Positions 1-9,536 are shown, counted from the first letter of the stretch. The stretch is DNA of 64,000 nt from DTKD01 sp050948905 (GCA_050948905.1 JBMNES010000001.1:992001-1056000), one strand, 5' to 3'. Notes: generated by a model not told the origin, from the sequence alone. Made by a program: numbers and translations.

Positions 1-369
1 GTTGGGCGTGGCGAATTGCCACGGGGCCAGAATAGTGGTGATAAGAAACTGCACCATTCCCATAGTGCAAATCCCCACCGTGGCGGCTATAGTTGAATAG
101 ATCAACAATATCGCCCGGCGAGAGAGTTTTTTATAAAACCCGCGTACGATCAGCAACCCAAGCAGCACCCATATCCCCGGAAAAGTGAGAGACATCGACG
201 CGAGGTCGGCTGAGCGCAGCAGAATCTCTGCCCTGAAGACGATAATACAGACCAGCGGCGCTAATATAACCGCCACCAATCCTGCGATGCCTAATCTGGT
301 CGGCGCGCTTGTTTGATCCGGCGAGAGTTCCTGATTTTCTTCTGGTTCTTTAATTGGCGTAACTGACAC
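1..369 (-). CDS. DUF6785-like multi-pass membrane protein, N-terminal part, cut by the left edge
   Basis: An open frame of 123 codons runs from a GTG at 369 down to base 1, so the rest lies outside the window. The first 25 residues are polar and acidic. They are followed by a membrane span (about residues 28-45) and two or three more hydrophobic spans. The pattern of the last 40 residues, ending in WQFATPN, resembles the start of the DUF6785 family of large bacterial integral membrane proteins, whose function is unknown to me. The upstream frame is closed by a stop, and GTG is the only standard start; GGTGG lies just before it. It sits 51 bases downstream of a Gfo/Idh oxidoreductase on the same strand and may be co-transcribed. 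The family call is from memory of the motif. Confidence 0.6.
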   Translation of the reverse strand, partial: MSVTPIKEPEENQELSPDQTSAPTRLGIAGLVAVILAPLVCIIVFRAEILLRSADLASMSLTFPGIWVLLGLLIVRGFYKKLSRRAILLIYSTIAATVGICTMGMVQFLITTILAPWQFATPN

Positions 370-420
370 TATTCCACCACCGGCTACTGCCCGGCTAGAT
401 ACTACAATGAATATATACTA

Positions 421-1461
421 TCACGTTATGGCGATTCTGCGCCCCTGTTGAGCTGAATCATAACACGACTGCACCAGTTTGAGCACGTCGCGGCCCTCCT
501 CGGCGGTCGCAATGGCAGGTCGTTTGCCGTGCAAGAACTCCGCAATAGGTTCCGCTAACCCGGCTATTCTCTCGCCCTGATTGGTGATCTCCGGCAAGTC
601 GCTGATAGTCCAGCCCGAATCCCCGTGCTTATACCATTTTAGCTGCGGCGCACCAGTCGGCTTCACTGCATTGCTTGGGGCGTCGCCGTAGTTGCCGATA
701 ATGACCCCGTTTTCGCAAATAATCTCAAGCGTATTCTCCCCTGCCACCGCCACAAACGTGCAGGAAACCTCGGCGAAGGCTCCGTCGGCATAGCGATATA
801 TGGCAATCGCGTTGTCGTTGGGAACCTTGGGGTTGAGCAGGGTGTCCATCTCGGCCATCACACTGACCGGCATTCCGAGCATCCAATAAACAAAATCTAT
901 CGGATGTGCGGCGTCATCAGCGAATATATCGCGGTTATACTCAGGTTTCACGTGCCACAACTGGTCGAAACCCGGCATAAACTGCGTGCCGAGGCAGTGG
1001 CGGCGGCGAATCATAAAGACTCTGCCAAACTCCCCGGATTCGATCAATTGCTTTGCCTGCAAATTGTGCCGATCGACGCGCATCTGCCAGGCCATAGTGA
1101 ACGGCACGTTGTTCGTATTTACCGCGTTGACAATGCGATCAGCCTCTTCCATTGTCAGAGAAATCGGCTTCTGAAGCACGATAGCCTTCCCAGCGGCCGC
1201 AGATTTTTCGACGAGATCCGCGTGCATTGAGGTCTCTGCGGCAATAACCACAGCCTCGATATCATCCCGCGCCAGCAGTGATTCAACGGTAGCCTCACAA
1301 GCTATCTCCCTGCCAGAGCAGTTCGCTGCGGCGCGGTCGGCGTCGTGATCCCATCCCGCCACAAGTCTTATGCCGAGTTCGGGCCTGTTTCTCCACTGGT
1401 CGCAATACATCCCCACGTGCCCATGGGCAAATCCCAATATTCCAATTCCTGTTTCGCTCAT
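421..1461 (-). CDS. Gfo/Idh/MocA family oxidoreductase
   Basis: This 346-residue protein is a predicted NAD(P)-dependent sugar or polyol dehydrogenase. The N-terminus has a Rossmann fold (GILGFAHGHVG near residues 7-17, then the acidic patch GWDHDAD). The family motif LQKPISLT is near residue 97, with the catalytic-type lysine. The C-terminal half is the alpha/beta substrate domain, with a DDAAHPID stretch that places an acid and a histidine at the active site. The family is broad, so the substrate cannot be read from sequence. It starts at ATG 1461. It lies head-to-head with tldD and upstream of the DUF6785-like gene on the same strand, a pairing seen in glycan-degrading lineages. Confidence 0.88.
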   Translation of the reverse strand: MSETGIGILGFAHGHVGMYCDQWRNRPELGIRLVAGWDHDADRAAANCSGREIACEATVESLLARDDIEAVVIAAETSMHADLVEKSAAAGKAIVLQKPISLTMEEADRIVNAVNTNNVPFTMAWQMRVDRHNLQAKQLIESGEFGRVFMIRRRHCLGTQFMPGFDQLWHVKPEYNRDIFADDAAHPIDFVYWMLGMPVSVMAEMDTLLNPKVPNDNAIAIYRYADGAFAEVSCTFVAVAGENTLEIICENGVIIGNYGDAPSNAVKPTGAPQLKWYKHGDSGWTISDLPEITNQGERIAGLAEPIAEFLHGKRPAIATAEEGRDVLKLVQSCYDSAQQGRRIAIT

Positions 1462-1640
1462 TACATCGCCTACTTTTTAGTTTATCGGCATTATATTAGC
1501 GATTTATGGGGCTTCTCCCTGCCTCTGCCTTTCAGAAAGAATATGTTGGGCTGAAGTGGGTAAGTATAGGCGAGCGGGAAGGATAAATCACTGAACCGGC
1601 CAAGCATACCATAGATGATGCCACAACTGAGGGATTGATA

Positions 1641-3035
1641 ATGAAAGAGATTCTGCAGATTATATGCGACAAAGCCAAAGCTCGCGGCGCGACATTCGCT
1701 GACGCCAGGGTGTTCGAATCGGAAGCCACCGGCATTTCACGACAGGACGGCCGCGCGGACAAACTCAACTCCGTAGCCTTTAGAGGTCTGGGGGTGCGGG
1801 TGCTAAAAGATCACGCGTGGGGCTTCGCCTCAGTCTCGGATTTCAATTCAGATACTGCTATGTCGGCGCTGGATGAGGCGGTTTCTATGGCCGAGGCGTC
1901 GTCGGAGCGCTCTGAGGACGCGGTAGTGGCGGAGATTGAGGGCATAGTTAAAGACATTAATGCCGAGGTGGAAATCGACCCGCGGGAAGTCAGCTTCGAG
2001 CGCAAAATGGCGGCAATCGAAGGCTACGAAAAGGCCGCAATAAATATCGCCGCCGAGAAGCTGACAAACTCCGTAATCAGCTATATGGATCGCACCGACA
2101 CCGAGACCATCTGCAATACACTCGGCGCCTCCATTAAAAAAGAGTCGATTCGGACTATGGTACAGGCGATGGTAGTAGTCAGCGATGGCGCCATATTGCA
2201 AAGAGGCAGTGGTCTAATAGGCGAACCTGTCGGGTTTGAGCTAATTGAGCGCACTGGTGCGGATGATTTTTGCGGTAAAGCGGCAAGGACGGCGGTTTCT
2301 CTGCTCAGCGCATCCCCCCCTCCTGCCGGCAAGTTTCCTGTTATATTTCACCCGTCTGTGACCGGGCTGCTGACGCACGAAGCGATCGGGCACAACGCCG
2401 AGGCCGACCATGTTCTCAGTGGATCATCTATCGTTGCGGGAAAGCTCAACGAGAAAATAGCGTCGGAACTGGTGACCATAATCGACGATTCCACCATCCC
2501 TGGCAAATGGGGTTCATTTGAATTCGACTCCGAAGGCACCCCCGGCAGCAGACGCGTTATTATAGAAAACGGCGTGCTGAAGAATTATATGCACAGCCTT
2601 GAGACAGCCGCGAAAATGGGGGTTAAGCCGAACGGCAGCGCCCGCGCACAGGACTATTCCAGTCGACCGATAATCCGCATGAGCAACACATTTATCGCGC
2701 CGGGCACATCGACTTTTGAGAATATGCTGAAGGGAATCGACCTTGGAGTCTATCTCAAAGGCGGGGAATATGGCTATGTCTTTTGTGAGCGTGGGCAATA
2801 CACCTGCCACGCCGGGGAAGCCGTTATGATCCGCAATGGAGAACTCGCCGAGCCGCTGCGGGATGTCTCGGTGGCGGGGATGACCCTTGAAACCCTTATG
2901 AACATAGACGCAGTGTGTAGCGATTTCGAGATGAAGATGCCTGGTATGTGCGGCAAAAACGGACAGGGTATGTATGTCGACAACGGCGGGCCGCATATTC
3001 GAGTCAAAGAACTGGTAGTTGGAGGGCAGTCCTGA
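1641..3035 (+). CDS. tldD: Metalloprotease TldD
   Basis: TldD is the zinc-bearing half of the TldD/TldE protease, which cleaves unfolded peptides and matures some modified peptides. The zinc motif HEAIGH followed by NAEADH is visible near residue 247, giving the two histidines and downstream acid of the family. The C-terminal block with GSFEFDSEGTPG and MHSLETAAKMG is also typical. Length (464 residues) fits. A TTG six bases upstream is in frame, but the ATG at 1641 has GAGGG spaced 7 bases before it and is the better start. The partner gene tldE begins 20 bases after the stop, so the two are an operon. A zinc site is present here and absent from the partner, as expected. Confidence 0.93.
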   Translation: MKEILQIICDKAKARGATFADARVFESEATGISRQDGRADKLNSVAFRGLGVRVLKDHAWGFASVSDFNSDTAMSALDEAVSMAEASSERSEDAVVAEIEGIVKDINAEVEIDPREVSFERKMAAIEGYEKAAINIAAEKLTNSVISYMDRTDTETICNTLGASIKKESIRTMVQAMVVVSDGAILQRGSGLIGEPVGFELIERTGADDFCGKAARTAVSLLSASPPPAGKFPVIFHPSVTGLLTHEAIGHNAEADHVLSGSSIVAGKLNEKIASELVTIIDDSTIPGKWGSFEFDSEGTPGSRRVIIENGVLKNYMHSLETAAKMGVKPNGSARAQDYSSRPIIRMSNTFIAPGTSTFENMLKGIDLGVYLKGGEYGYVFCERGQYTCHAGEAVMIRNGELAEPLRDVSVAGMTLETLMNIDAVCSDFEMKMPGMCGKNGQGMYVDNGGPHIRVKELVVGGQS

Positions 3036-3055
3036 GGGCTGATGCGAGGATAATT

Positions 3056-4390
3056 ATGATGGATAAAGATAAGTTGACCAGATTGGCTCAGATAGCCTGC
3101 GATGCCGCGATATCCAACGGCGCAGAGTATGCCGACGTCAGCGCGGATTCCGGCAGGAGCCTATTGGTGGAGTTGGAGTCCAACGCGATCAAATACTGCG
3201 ACGCAAAGCAGGGCGGCGGGATATATGTGCGGGCGATTTATAAAGGCGGAACCGGATGGGCGAACACCGACAAACTGACCGATGAGGACGCTGCCAAAGC
3301 CGGTAAACACGCCGCTTCCCTTGCCCGTCTTGCCGAGCCTGACCCGGACTTTATCACGCTGCCCTCCCCTGCCCAAAGATACATCCAGGTGGCAGGTCTC
3401 GGCGACCCGGCTATAGGGCAGGTCGATATTAAACAGCTTATAGGATACTCGTTGTCCAACGTAGACGGTGCGCTGGCGGTATGCGGGGAGGCGATTGTCT
3501 TCGGCGGGTTCGCGTCACGGTATGTATCAAGCTCGCTCGTTAACTCATTAGGGGTATCGCTGGCCGATGAGGGCTCATCAATCAATGGGCAAGTAATGGT
3601 GATCGTAAAAAGAGGGGACGATGTCGGCAGTTTCTACGACTTCGACGCAGCCCGCAACCTGGCTGATTTCGACCCAACCGGTGTCGGAGCGAACACCGCA
3701 AAGGAAGCGCTAAAGTTTTTGGGAGCCAGAAAGATTGAGACCGGTCGCATGCCTGTCATTTTAGGCCCGTTGGCTTCATCTTCGATATTCGACAATATAG
3801 CGGGCAACGTCAACGCCGAAAGCATCCAGCGCAAAAGATCGTTTATGATGGATAAACTGGGGCAGAAAATAGGCTCCGATGTGCTCACCATCACTGATGA
3901 GCCGCATATCCCCGGCGGGTTAAGCTCGCGCGGGTGGGACAGCGAGGGGTTCCCGACCAGCCCGCTAACTATAATGGAAAATGGCGTGCTGAAGTCCTAT
4001 TTATACGGCTCCTACACTGCTGGCAAGGCGGGGGTTGCCAATACCGGTCACGGAACACGCGGCGCATCGGCCCGACCGTCGAACGTGATTCCCAAACTGG
4101 GGACGATAACGTCTGAACAGATTATTCGCGACACCAAAGAGGGGCTTTATATAAATATGGGAGGCCTGAACCCCAACTCCACCACCGGGGACGTCTCCGT
4201 TTCCGTGGATTTTGGGTTCAAAATCGAGAACGGTGAACTGGCATATCCGGTTATGAACGCGATGGTGGGCGGGAAGTTTCTGGAGATGCTGGCGAATGTC
4301 GACACGGTATCCAGCGACTATCGAGCCGAGCCTGGTATGGTAATGCCGACGGTGCGGATTATGGACTGCCTGGTGGCGGGGGGAAAATAG
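3056..4390 (+). CDS. tldE: Metalloprotease-associated subunit TldE/PmbA
   Basis: This 444-residue protein is the TldE (PmbA) partner of TldD. It shares the fold and the GLSSRGWDSEGFPTS block, but the HExxxH zinc motif is replaced by SSSIFDNIAGNVNAES, as in TldE proteins. The C-terminus with GGLNPNSTTGDVS and MVGGKF is characteristic. Two adjacent in-frame ATGs (3056 and 3059) follow GCGAGGA at 5 and 8 bases, so either could be used. An open frame continues upstream into tldD, but that part is an overlap artefact. It ends one base before a strong hairpin that faces the convergent polyprenyl synthase gene. Confidence 0.92.
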   Translation: MMDKDKLTRLAQIACDAAISNGAEYADVSADSGRSLLVELESNAIKYCDAKQGGGIYVRAIYKGGTGWANTDKLTDEDAAKAGKHAASLARLAEPDPDFITLPSPAQRYIQVAGLGDPAIGQVDIKQLIGYSLSNVDGALAVCGEAIVFGGFASRYVSSSLVNSLGVSLADEGSSINGQVMVIVKRGDDVGSFYDFDAARNLADFDPTGVGANTAKEALKFLGARKIETGRMPVILGPLASSSIFDNIAGNVNAESIQRKRSFMMDKLGQKIGSDVLTITDEPHIPGGLSSRGWDSEGFPTSPLTIMENGVLKSYLYGSYTAGKAGVANTGHGTRGASARPSNVIPKLGTITSEQIIRDTKEGLYINMGGLNPNSTTGDVSVSVDFGFKIENGELAYPVMNAMVGGKFLEMLANVDTVSSDYRAEPGMVMPTVRIMDCLVAGGK

Positions 4391-4416
4391 GGGTGACGAT
4401 TCCAAAACCGTCACCC
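4391..4416. terminator. Convergent hairpin between tldE and the polyprenyl synthase
   Basis: GGGTGACG and CGTCACCC pair perfectly over 8 bases around a 10-base loop, directly after the tldE stop and 13 bases before the stop of the converging gene. There is no strong T run, so it may act as a bidirectional or partly Rho-dependent end. Near-identical hairpins occur at 37237-37267 and 41042-41071, also at gene ends. Confidence 0.5.
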
Positions 4417-4429
4417 GGAAACTTCTGAT

Positions 4430-5509
4430 TTAAAACTCCCTGTTAATCATAAAATGCGCCCATGATTCCAGCAGCGACTTATAGGAAGAGCCGGGAATGG
4501 CGTCCAGCTCCGGAAGCGCTCGGTTGATGTGCTCCAAAGCAAGGTCGGTCGTCTTTTGAATGCCGCCGAGAGATACCATAAGCTCCGACGCCGCCTGCAC
4601 GTTCTCTTCAGAGGCATCGCGGTCGCCAAGCACAGATAAGAGGAACTTTCTCTGTTCAGCGCTGGCGGCCTGCAACGCGAAATAGACCACCATAGTCTTC
4701 TTACCCTCGCGAACATCTGAGCCGACCGGTTTGCCGAGTTGCACTTCTTTTCCGAGAAGCCCAAGGATGTCGTCCTGAAGTTGAAATGCCGTGCCGCACT
4801 GGCTGGCAAACTTCGAAAGGGCTTTGACATAAGGATGATCAGCGTCTGAGCTACCGAGGCCGATCATCGCCCCGGCACGCGCGGAAAACTCATATAGCAC
4901 GCCCGTTTTCATCCACAGCATATAAACAATATCATCTTTGGAGAGCTGCTCGATTGGTGTGCGGGAATACTGCACATCCAGGGTCTCGCCTTCGATCAGG
5001 GTGTTGACGACGTAGCTTTCGAGGTGATAAATAATGTCGATCATAACCCTGGCATCGACCCCGCGCTGGGTAGCGCACTCGCAGAAAAGGCTGGTGGTCC
5101 AACCGTGCTGCGAATCGCCGGTCAAAACGGCGATATTGCGGCCATATTCGACGGCGCGCCTGGGGCTGTAGTCCAGATTTTTTAACGCGAACTCCTCGGC
5201 GAGCTTATGAACCGTCGGCCCGCCGCGTCTCAGGTCGTCGTTGTCGATAAGGTCGTCGTGAACCAGCGTCCAGGTATGAAACATCTCCACCCCGGCCGCA
5301 GCCGGCAAGGCCAGTTCCTCATTCCCACCGACCGCGCCGCACGACCACAGCAACACAGCAGGCCGGAGCCTCTTCGCCCCTCTGTTGAGGTACGCAAAAA
5401 CAGCCTCCCGCAGATCGGCAGGCTTAAACCAGTCCTTAAAACGCGGCTGGTCGAAATATTGTGAAACAAGTCTCTCGCGAGCGCTCAGCTCTTGCATAAG
5501 ATCAGGCAA
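4430..5509 (-). CDS. Polyprenyl diphosphate synthase (trans-type)
   Basis: This enzyme condenses isopentenyl diphosphate onto an allylic diphosphate to make longer isoprenoid chains (geranylgeranyl or longer). The first aspartate-rich motif DDLIDND is at residues 85-91, followed by RRGGPTVH. The second is DDILGLLG near 246, then GKPVGSDVREGKKT. The glycine in the second motif resembles actinobacterial-type GGPP synthases more than the DDxxD form, so chain length is open. The frame stays open upstream to a TTG at 5569, but the TTG at 5509 has GGAGGA spaced 5 bases before it, so I chose that start. It is convergent with tldE. Confidence 0.88.
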   Translation of the reverse strand: MPDLMQELSARERLVSQYFDQPRFKDWFKPADLREAVFAYLNRGAKRLRPAVLLWSCGAVGGNEELALPAAAGVEMFHTWTLVHDDLIDNDDLRRGGPTVHKLAEEFALKNLDYSPRRAVEYGRNIAVLTGDSQHGWTTSLFCECATQRGVDARVMIDIIYHLESYVVNTLIEGETLDVQYSRTPIEQLSKDDIVYMLWMKTGVLYEFSARAGAMIGLGSSDADHPYVKALSKFASQCGTAFQLQDDILGLLGKEVQLGKPVGSDVREGKKTMVVYFALQAASAEQRKFLLSVLGDRDASEENVQAASELMVSLGGIQKTTDLALEHINRALPELDAIPGSSYKSLLESWAHFMINREF

Positions 5510-5695
5510 TAAAGTCCTCCGGGGAGACAAATTGAAGTGCTCCTCCAACGCAAAATCATACCCAAGCAACCGGGCAATGTCAACCTGGTCATTGACAAAT
5601 CCGGTTGCTCGGTGATTCTGCGCACCCGTAATCGCCCTTAGGCTATGCCGAACGCTGCAAGGATGAGGGACATCCCTGCCTATGGTTTTGCCAGG

Positions 5696-6184
5696 CTAGA
5701 CGAGCGGATAGCCGTTCGCATCGGTAGTGATGCTAACTCCGCACAGTATAAGTATTCCTTCAATGAAACCCCACAGCGAACCAAAGCCGGCAGTTATCAC
5801 TGTTACAACTATTTGTGCGATGCCGATAGCCGTGTACCCAAGATAGAACCGGTGTATGCCGAGCCCGCCGAGCAGAATACCGAGGATACCCGCAGCGGTT
5901 TTTGACTTGTTGGCTCCAGCCACACCAGTCTGATATGGCACTGACGATTGAAAAGGCTGATTGCTTGGTGGTGCTGCCTGCTGCATAGGCGGCATTCCGC
6001 TTGACGCGGCAGCCGGCGTAAATGCCAACTCCAATACGCTTGAGGCTGCTACCTTTTGACCCGTGGTCTCGTCTTCAAGTACTGTCGATGCAGATACGCG
6101 CCCTTCGGTAACCCATTGGCTCAACTGCTGAATGTCGGCGGGACCATAGCGTGAGCCGTCCTCTGCGATTACATAATAACTCAT
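5696..6184 (-). CDS. GYF-like domain plus TM2 domain membrane protein
   Basis: This 162-residue protein has two parts. Residues 1-55 form a GYF_2-type (DUF4339) domain, with YYVIAEDGSRYGPAD and a conserved tryptophan (QWVTEGRV), thought to bind proline-rich peptides. A proline/glutamine-rich linker follows. The C-terminus from about residue 93 is a TM2 domain with two membrane spans (GILLGGLGIHRFYLGY, then a second span ending LWGFIEGILIL). TM2 proteins are small membrane proteins of unclear function. SD AGGAGGG precedes ATG 6184. The same architecture occurs next to DUF4870 genes in other bacteria, as here. Confidence 0.85.
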   Translation of the reverse strand: MSYYVIAEDGSRYGPADIQQLSQWVTEGRVSASTVLEDETTGQKVAASSVLELAFTPAAASSGMPPMQQAAPPSNQPFQSSVPYQTGVAGANKSKTAAGILGILLGGLGIHRFYLGYTAIGIAQIVVTVITAGFGSLWGFIEGILILCGVSITTDANGYPLV

Positions 6185-6731
6185 AGCAAACCCTCCTTGA
6201 CCATAAGTAGGTCGACCTGCGCAATAAAAATATATGCGTTGTATGTCGCAATCACTTCATAACCTCATTGCTCACGTAGCAACGAGTATAAAGAAGTCCT
6301 TACGTGTTAGGAAATGGTTCTACAAAATCAAATATTTCCCTTCCTGTCTGATATATTATTTTGCAACACGATTGGGCGGTTTCACCTGTTTTCCCTTGCG
6401 TCTCACTCTCGTCATCCTGCGCGAAGTCGCAGGATCTAGTCTCGTTTTTGCAAATCCGTGGATTCCGCGGCTACGCGCGGAATGACGAGGGGTGGAAGCG
6501 CGGAATGACGAGAACTGATAGGTGGCAATCTCCGATTCGGGTAAAACAGATAGGTGGCAATCTCCGAATTGCCACCTCATAACCCGATTTGCGGCGATCT
6601 CTGAATCGCCGCCACATAACTCAAAATGGCCGGGGCGAAACCACGGCCACAATCTCACTCCATCCTGTCATTGACAAATCATACCTGCCGGAGTATAACT
6701 CATTAAACTGAAACGAACGGAGGCGGGTTCT
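6185..6731. repeat. Intergenic repeat cluster
   Basis: No gene is supported here. The stretch holds several repeat elements: a stem-rich segment around 6405-6510 whose translation gives FRGYARNDE (a hallmark of dispersed repeats, not a protein), a half hairpin at 6531-6545, a full CTCCGA-loop hairpin at 6552-6577 (10-base perfect stem), a related hairpin GCGGCGAT/ATCGCCGC at 6591-6612 with loop CTCTGA, and a degraded GGCCGGGG hairpin near 6627. The region ends with the promoter of the first DUF4870 gene. Confidence 0.75.
6671..6699 (+). promoter_or_regulatory. Sigma-70 type promoter of the first DUF4870 gene
   Basis: TTGACA at 6671-6676 and TATAAC at 6694-6699 are separated by exactly 17 bases. 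The predicted start near 6706 leaves a 26-base leader containing GGAGG before the ATG at 6732. Confidence 0.7.
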
Positions 6732-7151
6732 ATGTCTATTCAACCACCGATTCAGCAAATGAACCAGCAAGACGAGCGTTTGTGGGGAATGTTTTGTCAC
6801 TTGTCGGCGTTATCAGGTTTTATTGGGGTGCCTTTTGGGGCGATTCTTGGTCCGCTGATTGTGTGGCTGATAAAGAAAGACTCCAGTCAGTTTGTGGACC
6901 AGCAAGGGAAATCCTCGTTGAACTTTCAGATCAGCATATTGCTTTATGAGATAATCCCTATTTTGGTGGCCCTTGGCGGCCTTGCGGCGTTTACCAATCA
7001 ATCGTTTCTTGCAGTCGTATTTGTGCCTATTGCCGCGCTGTTGATTATTGCTCTTGGCGTGTTTTGTATAATAGAGGTAATCATCGCCTCAATAGCGGCC
7101 AGGGATGGCAGAACGCACATTTATCCTCTCAGCATTAAATTTATAAATTGA
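6732..7151 (+). CDS. DUF4870 domain membrane protein (first of two)
   Basis: A 139-residue protein that begins with a glutamine-rich tail and the DUF4870 opening motif QDERLWGMFCHLSALSG. It then has three hydrophobic spans with a small loop (WLIKKDSSQFVDQQGKSSLNFQ), and a short polar end (DGRTHIYPLSIKFI). DUF4870 is a widespread three-span family of unknown function. GGAGG lies 9 bases before ATG 6732. The next gene is a diverged copy 56 bases downstream with the same order of motifs, so the pair arose by tandem duplication. Confidence 0.87.
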   Translation: MSIQPPIQQMNQQDERLWGMFCHLSALSGFIGVPFGAILGPLIVWLIKKDSSQFVDQQGKSSLNFQISILLYEIIPILVALGGLAAFTNQSFLAVVFVPIAALLIIALGVFCIIEVIIASIAARDGRTHIYPLSIKFIN

Positions 7152-7170
7152 GCTGCAGGGTGTGTGCGCG

Positions 7171-7179
7171 TGGCATAAT
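7171..7179 (+). promoter_or_regulatory. Extended -10 element before the second DUF4870 gene
   Basis: TGGCATAAT fits an extended -10 (TGn then a 5/6 match to TATAAT). No good -35 is visible. A start near 7186 would leave a short leader with GAGGTGA before the ATG at 7208. Confidence 0.35.
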
Positions 7180-7207
7180 ATATATTGAACTAGACTTGAG
7201 GTGAATT

Positions 7208-7582
7208 ATGTCAGCGCAATCGACAGTCCAACAGTTGAGCCAGGAGGACGAGCGCTGGTGGGGTATGTTGTGCCACCTTACCGGCCTGGCAGGGCTTATT
7301 GGCATCCCCTTCGGCAACATCATCGGCCCGTGGATCGTTTGGCGAATGAAAAGGAATCTGAGCGATTTCGTCAACGAGCAGGGTAAAGCCGCCCTCAACT
7401 TTCAGTTGAACTGCTATATATACCTGTTTTTGGCAGTCGTCGCAGTAAAGGTCGGCTTACCCGCGTTTACACTGCTGGTGCTCTTATTTATGTATGTGCT
7501 GGTATCAGCAGTCATCGGGTCGATAATGGCCATCGAGGGCAGATCTTATCGCTACCCGCTGACTATTAAGTTCATTCGCTAG
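7208..7582 (+). CDS. DUF4870 domain membrane protein (second of two)
   Basis: A 124-residue paralogue of the preceding gene. It shows QEDERWWGMLCHLTGLAGL, IIGPWIVWRMKR, FVNEQGKAALNFQ and a closing RSYRYPLTIKFI, each aligned with the first copy. Three membrane spans are likely. SD GAGGTGA is 6 bases before the ATG. It converges with the DUF2207 gene, with only 15 bases between the two stops. Confidence 0.87.
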   Translation: MSAQSTVQQLSQEDERWWGMLCHLTGLAGLIGIPFGNIIGPWIVWRMKRNLSDFVNEQGKAALNFQLNCYIYLFLAVVAVKVGLPAFTLLVLLFMYVLVSAVIGSIMAIEGRSYRYPLTIKFIR

Positions 7583-7597
7583 ATTAAACCGGCGGGC

Positions 7598-9526
7598 CTA
7601 CCATCCGCCGCCACCGCCGCCTCCTCCGCCACCACCAGAGGAGCCGCCTCCGCCGGAGGAACCTCCTGATCCGCCGGACGACCCGGGCGGAGTGCTGGCA
7701 GATGCGATTGCCCCGGAAAATGAGTTGCTCAGCGACGATGCGAAGCTGGCGTAACCGACGCTGGCAAAATTGCGGCCGTCATACCAATCCGGCTCATAAC
7801 CTGCATCCTGCGCCTTTTTCAGAACCTCGGCAAACTGCTCCGACCAAAGCTGCTCCACCCCAAGGGCAATGGCATACGGCAGCAGCTTTTCGTATAGCTC
7901 CGGAGTTTTGTCCGGCGGGTTGAGCACGTTAAGACGATCCTGCTCGGCTATCGTCATATACAGCTTCAAGCCCTCAATTTTATCCATCAACTGACGACCC
8001 TTCGGGGTGTAGGATTTCAGCAGGTTAGAGTACAGCGCGTTTACAAAGAAAAGAACAAACACCGATGCAACAAGAACCGCCAGCGGGAATGTAACCTGCG
8101 CATACCTTAAAGCCATGATCTCAAGGCCGATAAAAACAAGAGCGATTAAAGTCTTGCCAATGGCCGAAAATACCCGTCGCAGGCCGCCAATCTCTGCCCA
8201 CGCATAAATTGCTACTGATGTAGTAATCGACGCGACCAGGCTGAGGAACATCATCAGAATGGGGATGCCCTCATTCTCAGGAGGCGCCCACGCACCGATA
8301 TCACTTGCATAAGCTCCGAAGACCAGTAGAACAGAAATTGCCCAGCCGAAACATGAATGACCGGAATGAGTGGAGAAATACCCTTTGCCGAACCGTGATT
8401 CCAGGGATTTCTGCATCTTCAGCATTCCCAGGCGCAACTGTATGTTGTTGGATTGGTCCAGCTCGATTGTGTCTTTATTGCCGAGGATGGCTCCGATAGC
8501 ACTTGTCTCCTCGGCGGATAGCTCGCCCTTGCTCTTAGCTTTTCGAACAAGTGAGTACTTTCGTTTATTTTCAACGATCTGGACATAGCCCTTAACGGCG
8601 GCGTCTATCAGACCTGCGGTGAATGTCTTGTTATCGAAGCCCATCCGGCTGACGAAGCGAACAGCGGCCGGGCTGAGCGCATCCGGAGGATCCCACTGCG
8701 GAACAATCGCCATCGATTTGGGGTCGATGCCCACTCGAATATGTGCTTGTATATAATAGCCAACTATGAACAGCGTGCCGATAATCAGAATCAACACCGA
8801 GCGCATATCCCTCAAAAACCATTTTATGCGCATCGCAGAGGTCGGCGCATCGATGTAACCCTTTGGCCATGCCACTGATATGGTCATGCCTTCTCTGGCA
8901 TAGAGAGGTTTAGAAGTTCGGAACGCGACTTTGTCGGAGCCCTGTTTGCTAAAAGTCAGATTTTGCGCCGTAGAGCCCTGCGGGCCTGTCCAGCCCTGCA
9001 ACTTCACAGAGCTTATAGGCACACCTTGAGACAATGTGACTACCGCTACCGCATCATCTATGGGAAAATCCCACCCGGTTCCGACTGCGTTCCAATATAG
9101 CTCGTCGTGGTCCTCAAAAAGTCCGAGCTGTCTGCTCGTGGTGTAGTTTATCGTATAGACGTATTCCCCGGGTGAGACAAATGTGTCCTTATCGCCGATG
9201 TAAATCCGCACTCCGTTGGCCGCAGGAGTTATATGAAACGGCTCTGGCGACCCATCACGCAGCACACTTTCGACCTTGAAATCGACTATATAATTGTTTC
9301 CGTCGTTGTCTTTATATCTGGTCGGGAAATCGCGGAATATGCCGTGTTTGATATCCACGCCTTCGGAGATCACGCGAATTGTCTCGGTGACATACATCGC
9401 GCCGTCTTTGCTTATAGCGATATCGCTTCTGAAGGAGGTGATTTTCTCATAAGCCGCAACCGTCGCCGCGAAAGAAAACAAAATCACAACCGCGAGGGCA
9501 ACTAATAGCACAAAGCGGACTTTCAT
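7598..9526 (-). CDS. DUF2207 membrane protein with glycine-rich tail
   Basis: A 642-residue predicted membrane protein. It starts with a signal or anchor segment (MKVRFVLLVALAVVILF). The extracytoplasmic DUF2207 domain follows, with the typical ISKDGAMYVTETI and HGIFRDFPTRY near residues 35-70. A membrane span lies near residue 265, with two to four more between about 390 and 510. The C-terminus is almost only Gly and Ser, ending GGGGGW, as in many DUF2207 proteins. The open frame extends upstream into lemA, but ATG 9526 has AGGAG spaced 7 bases and sits 10 bases after the lemA stop. LemA plus DUF2207 is a common pairing; function is unknown. Confidence 0.88.
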   Translation of the reverse strand: MKVRFVLLVALAVVILFSFAATVAAYEKITSFRSDIAISKDGAMYVTETIRVISEGVDIKHGIFRDFPTRYKDNDGNNYIVDFKVESVLRDGSPEPFHITPAANGVRIYIGDKDTFVSPGEYVYTINYTTSRQLGLFEDHDELYWNAVGTGWDFPIDDAVAVVTLSQGVPISSVKLQGWTGPQGSTAQNLTFSKQGSDKVAFRTSKPLYAREGMTISVAWPKGYIDAPTSAMRIKWFLRDMRSVLILIIGTLFIVGYYIQAHIRVGIDPKSMAIVPQWDPPDALSPAAVRFVSRMGFDNKTFTAGLIDAAVKGYVQIVENKRKYSLVRKAKSKGELSAEETSAIGAILGNKDTIELDQSNNIQLRLGMLKMQKSLESRFGKGYFSTHSGHSCFGWAISVLLVFGAYASDIGAWAPPENEGIPILMMFLSLVASITTSVAIYAWAEIGGLRRVFSAIGKTLIALVFIGLEIMALRYAQVTFPLAVLVASVFVLFFVNALYSNLLKSYTPKGRQLMDKIEGLKLYMTIAEQDRLNVLNPPDKTPELYEKLLPYAIALGVEQLWSEQFAEVLKKAQDAGYEPDWYDGRNFASVGYASFASSLSNSFSGAIASASTPPGSSGGSGGSSGGGGSSGGGGGGGGGGGW

Positions 9527-9536
9527 TATTTTACTC

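Noticed and set aside
2948..3055. Upstream extension of tldE
   Set aside because: It would overlap tldD; the ATG at 3056 has an SD and starts the conserved domain.
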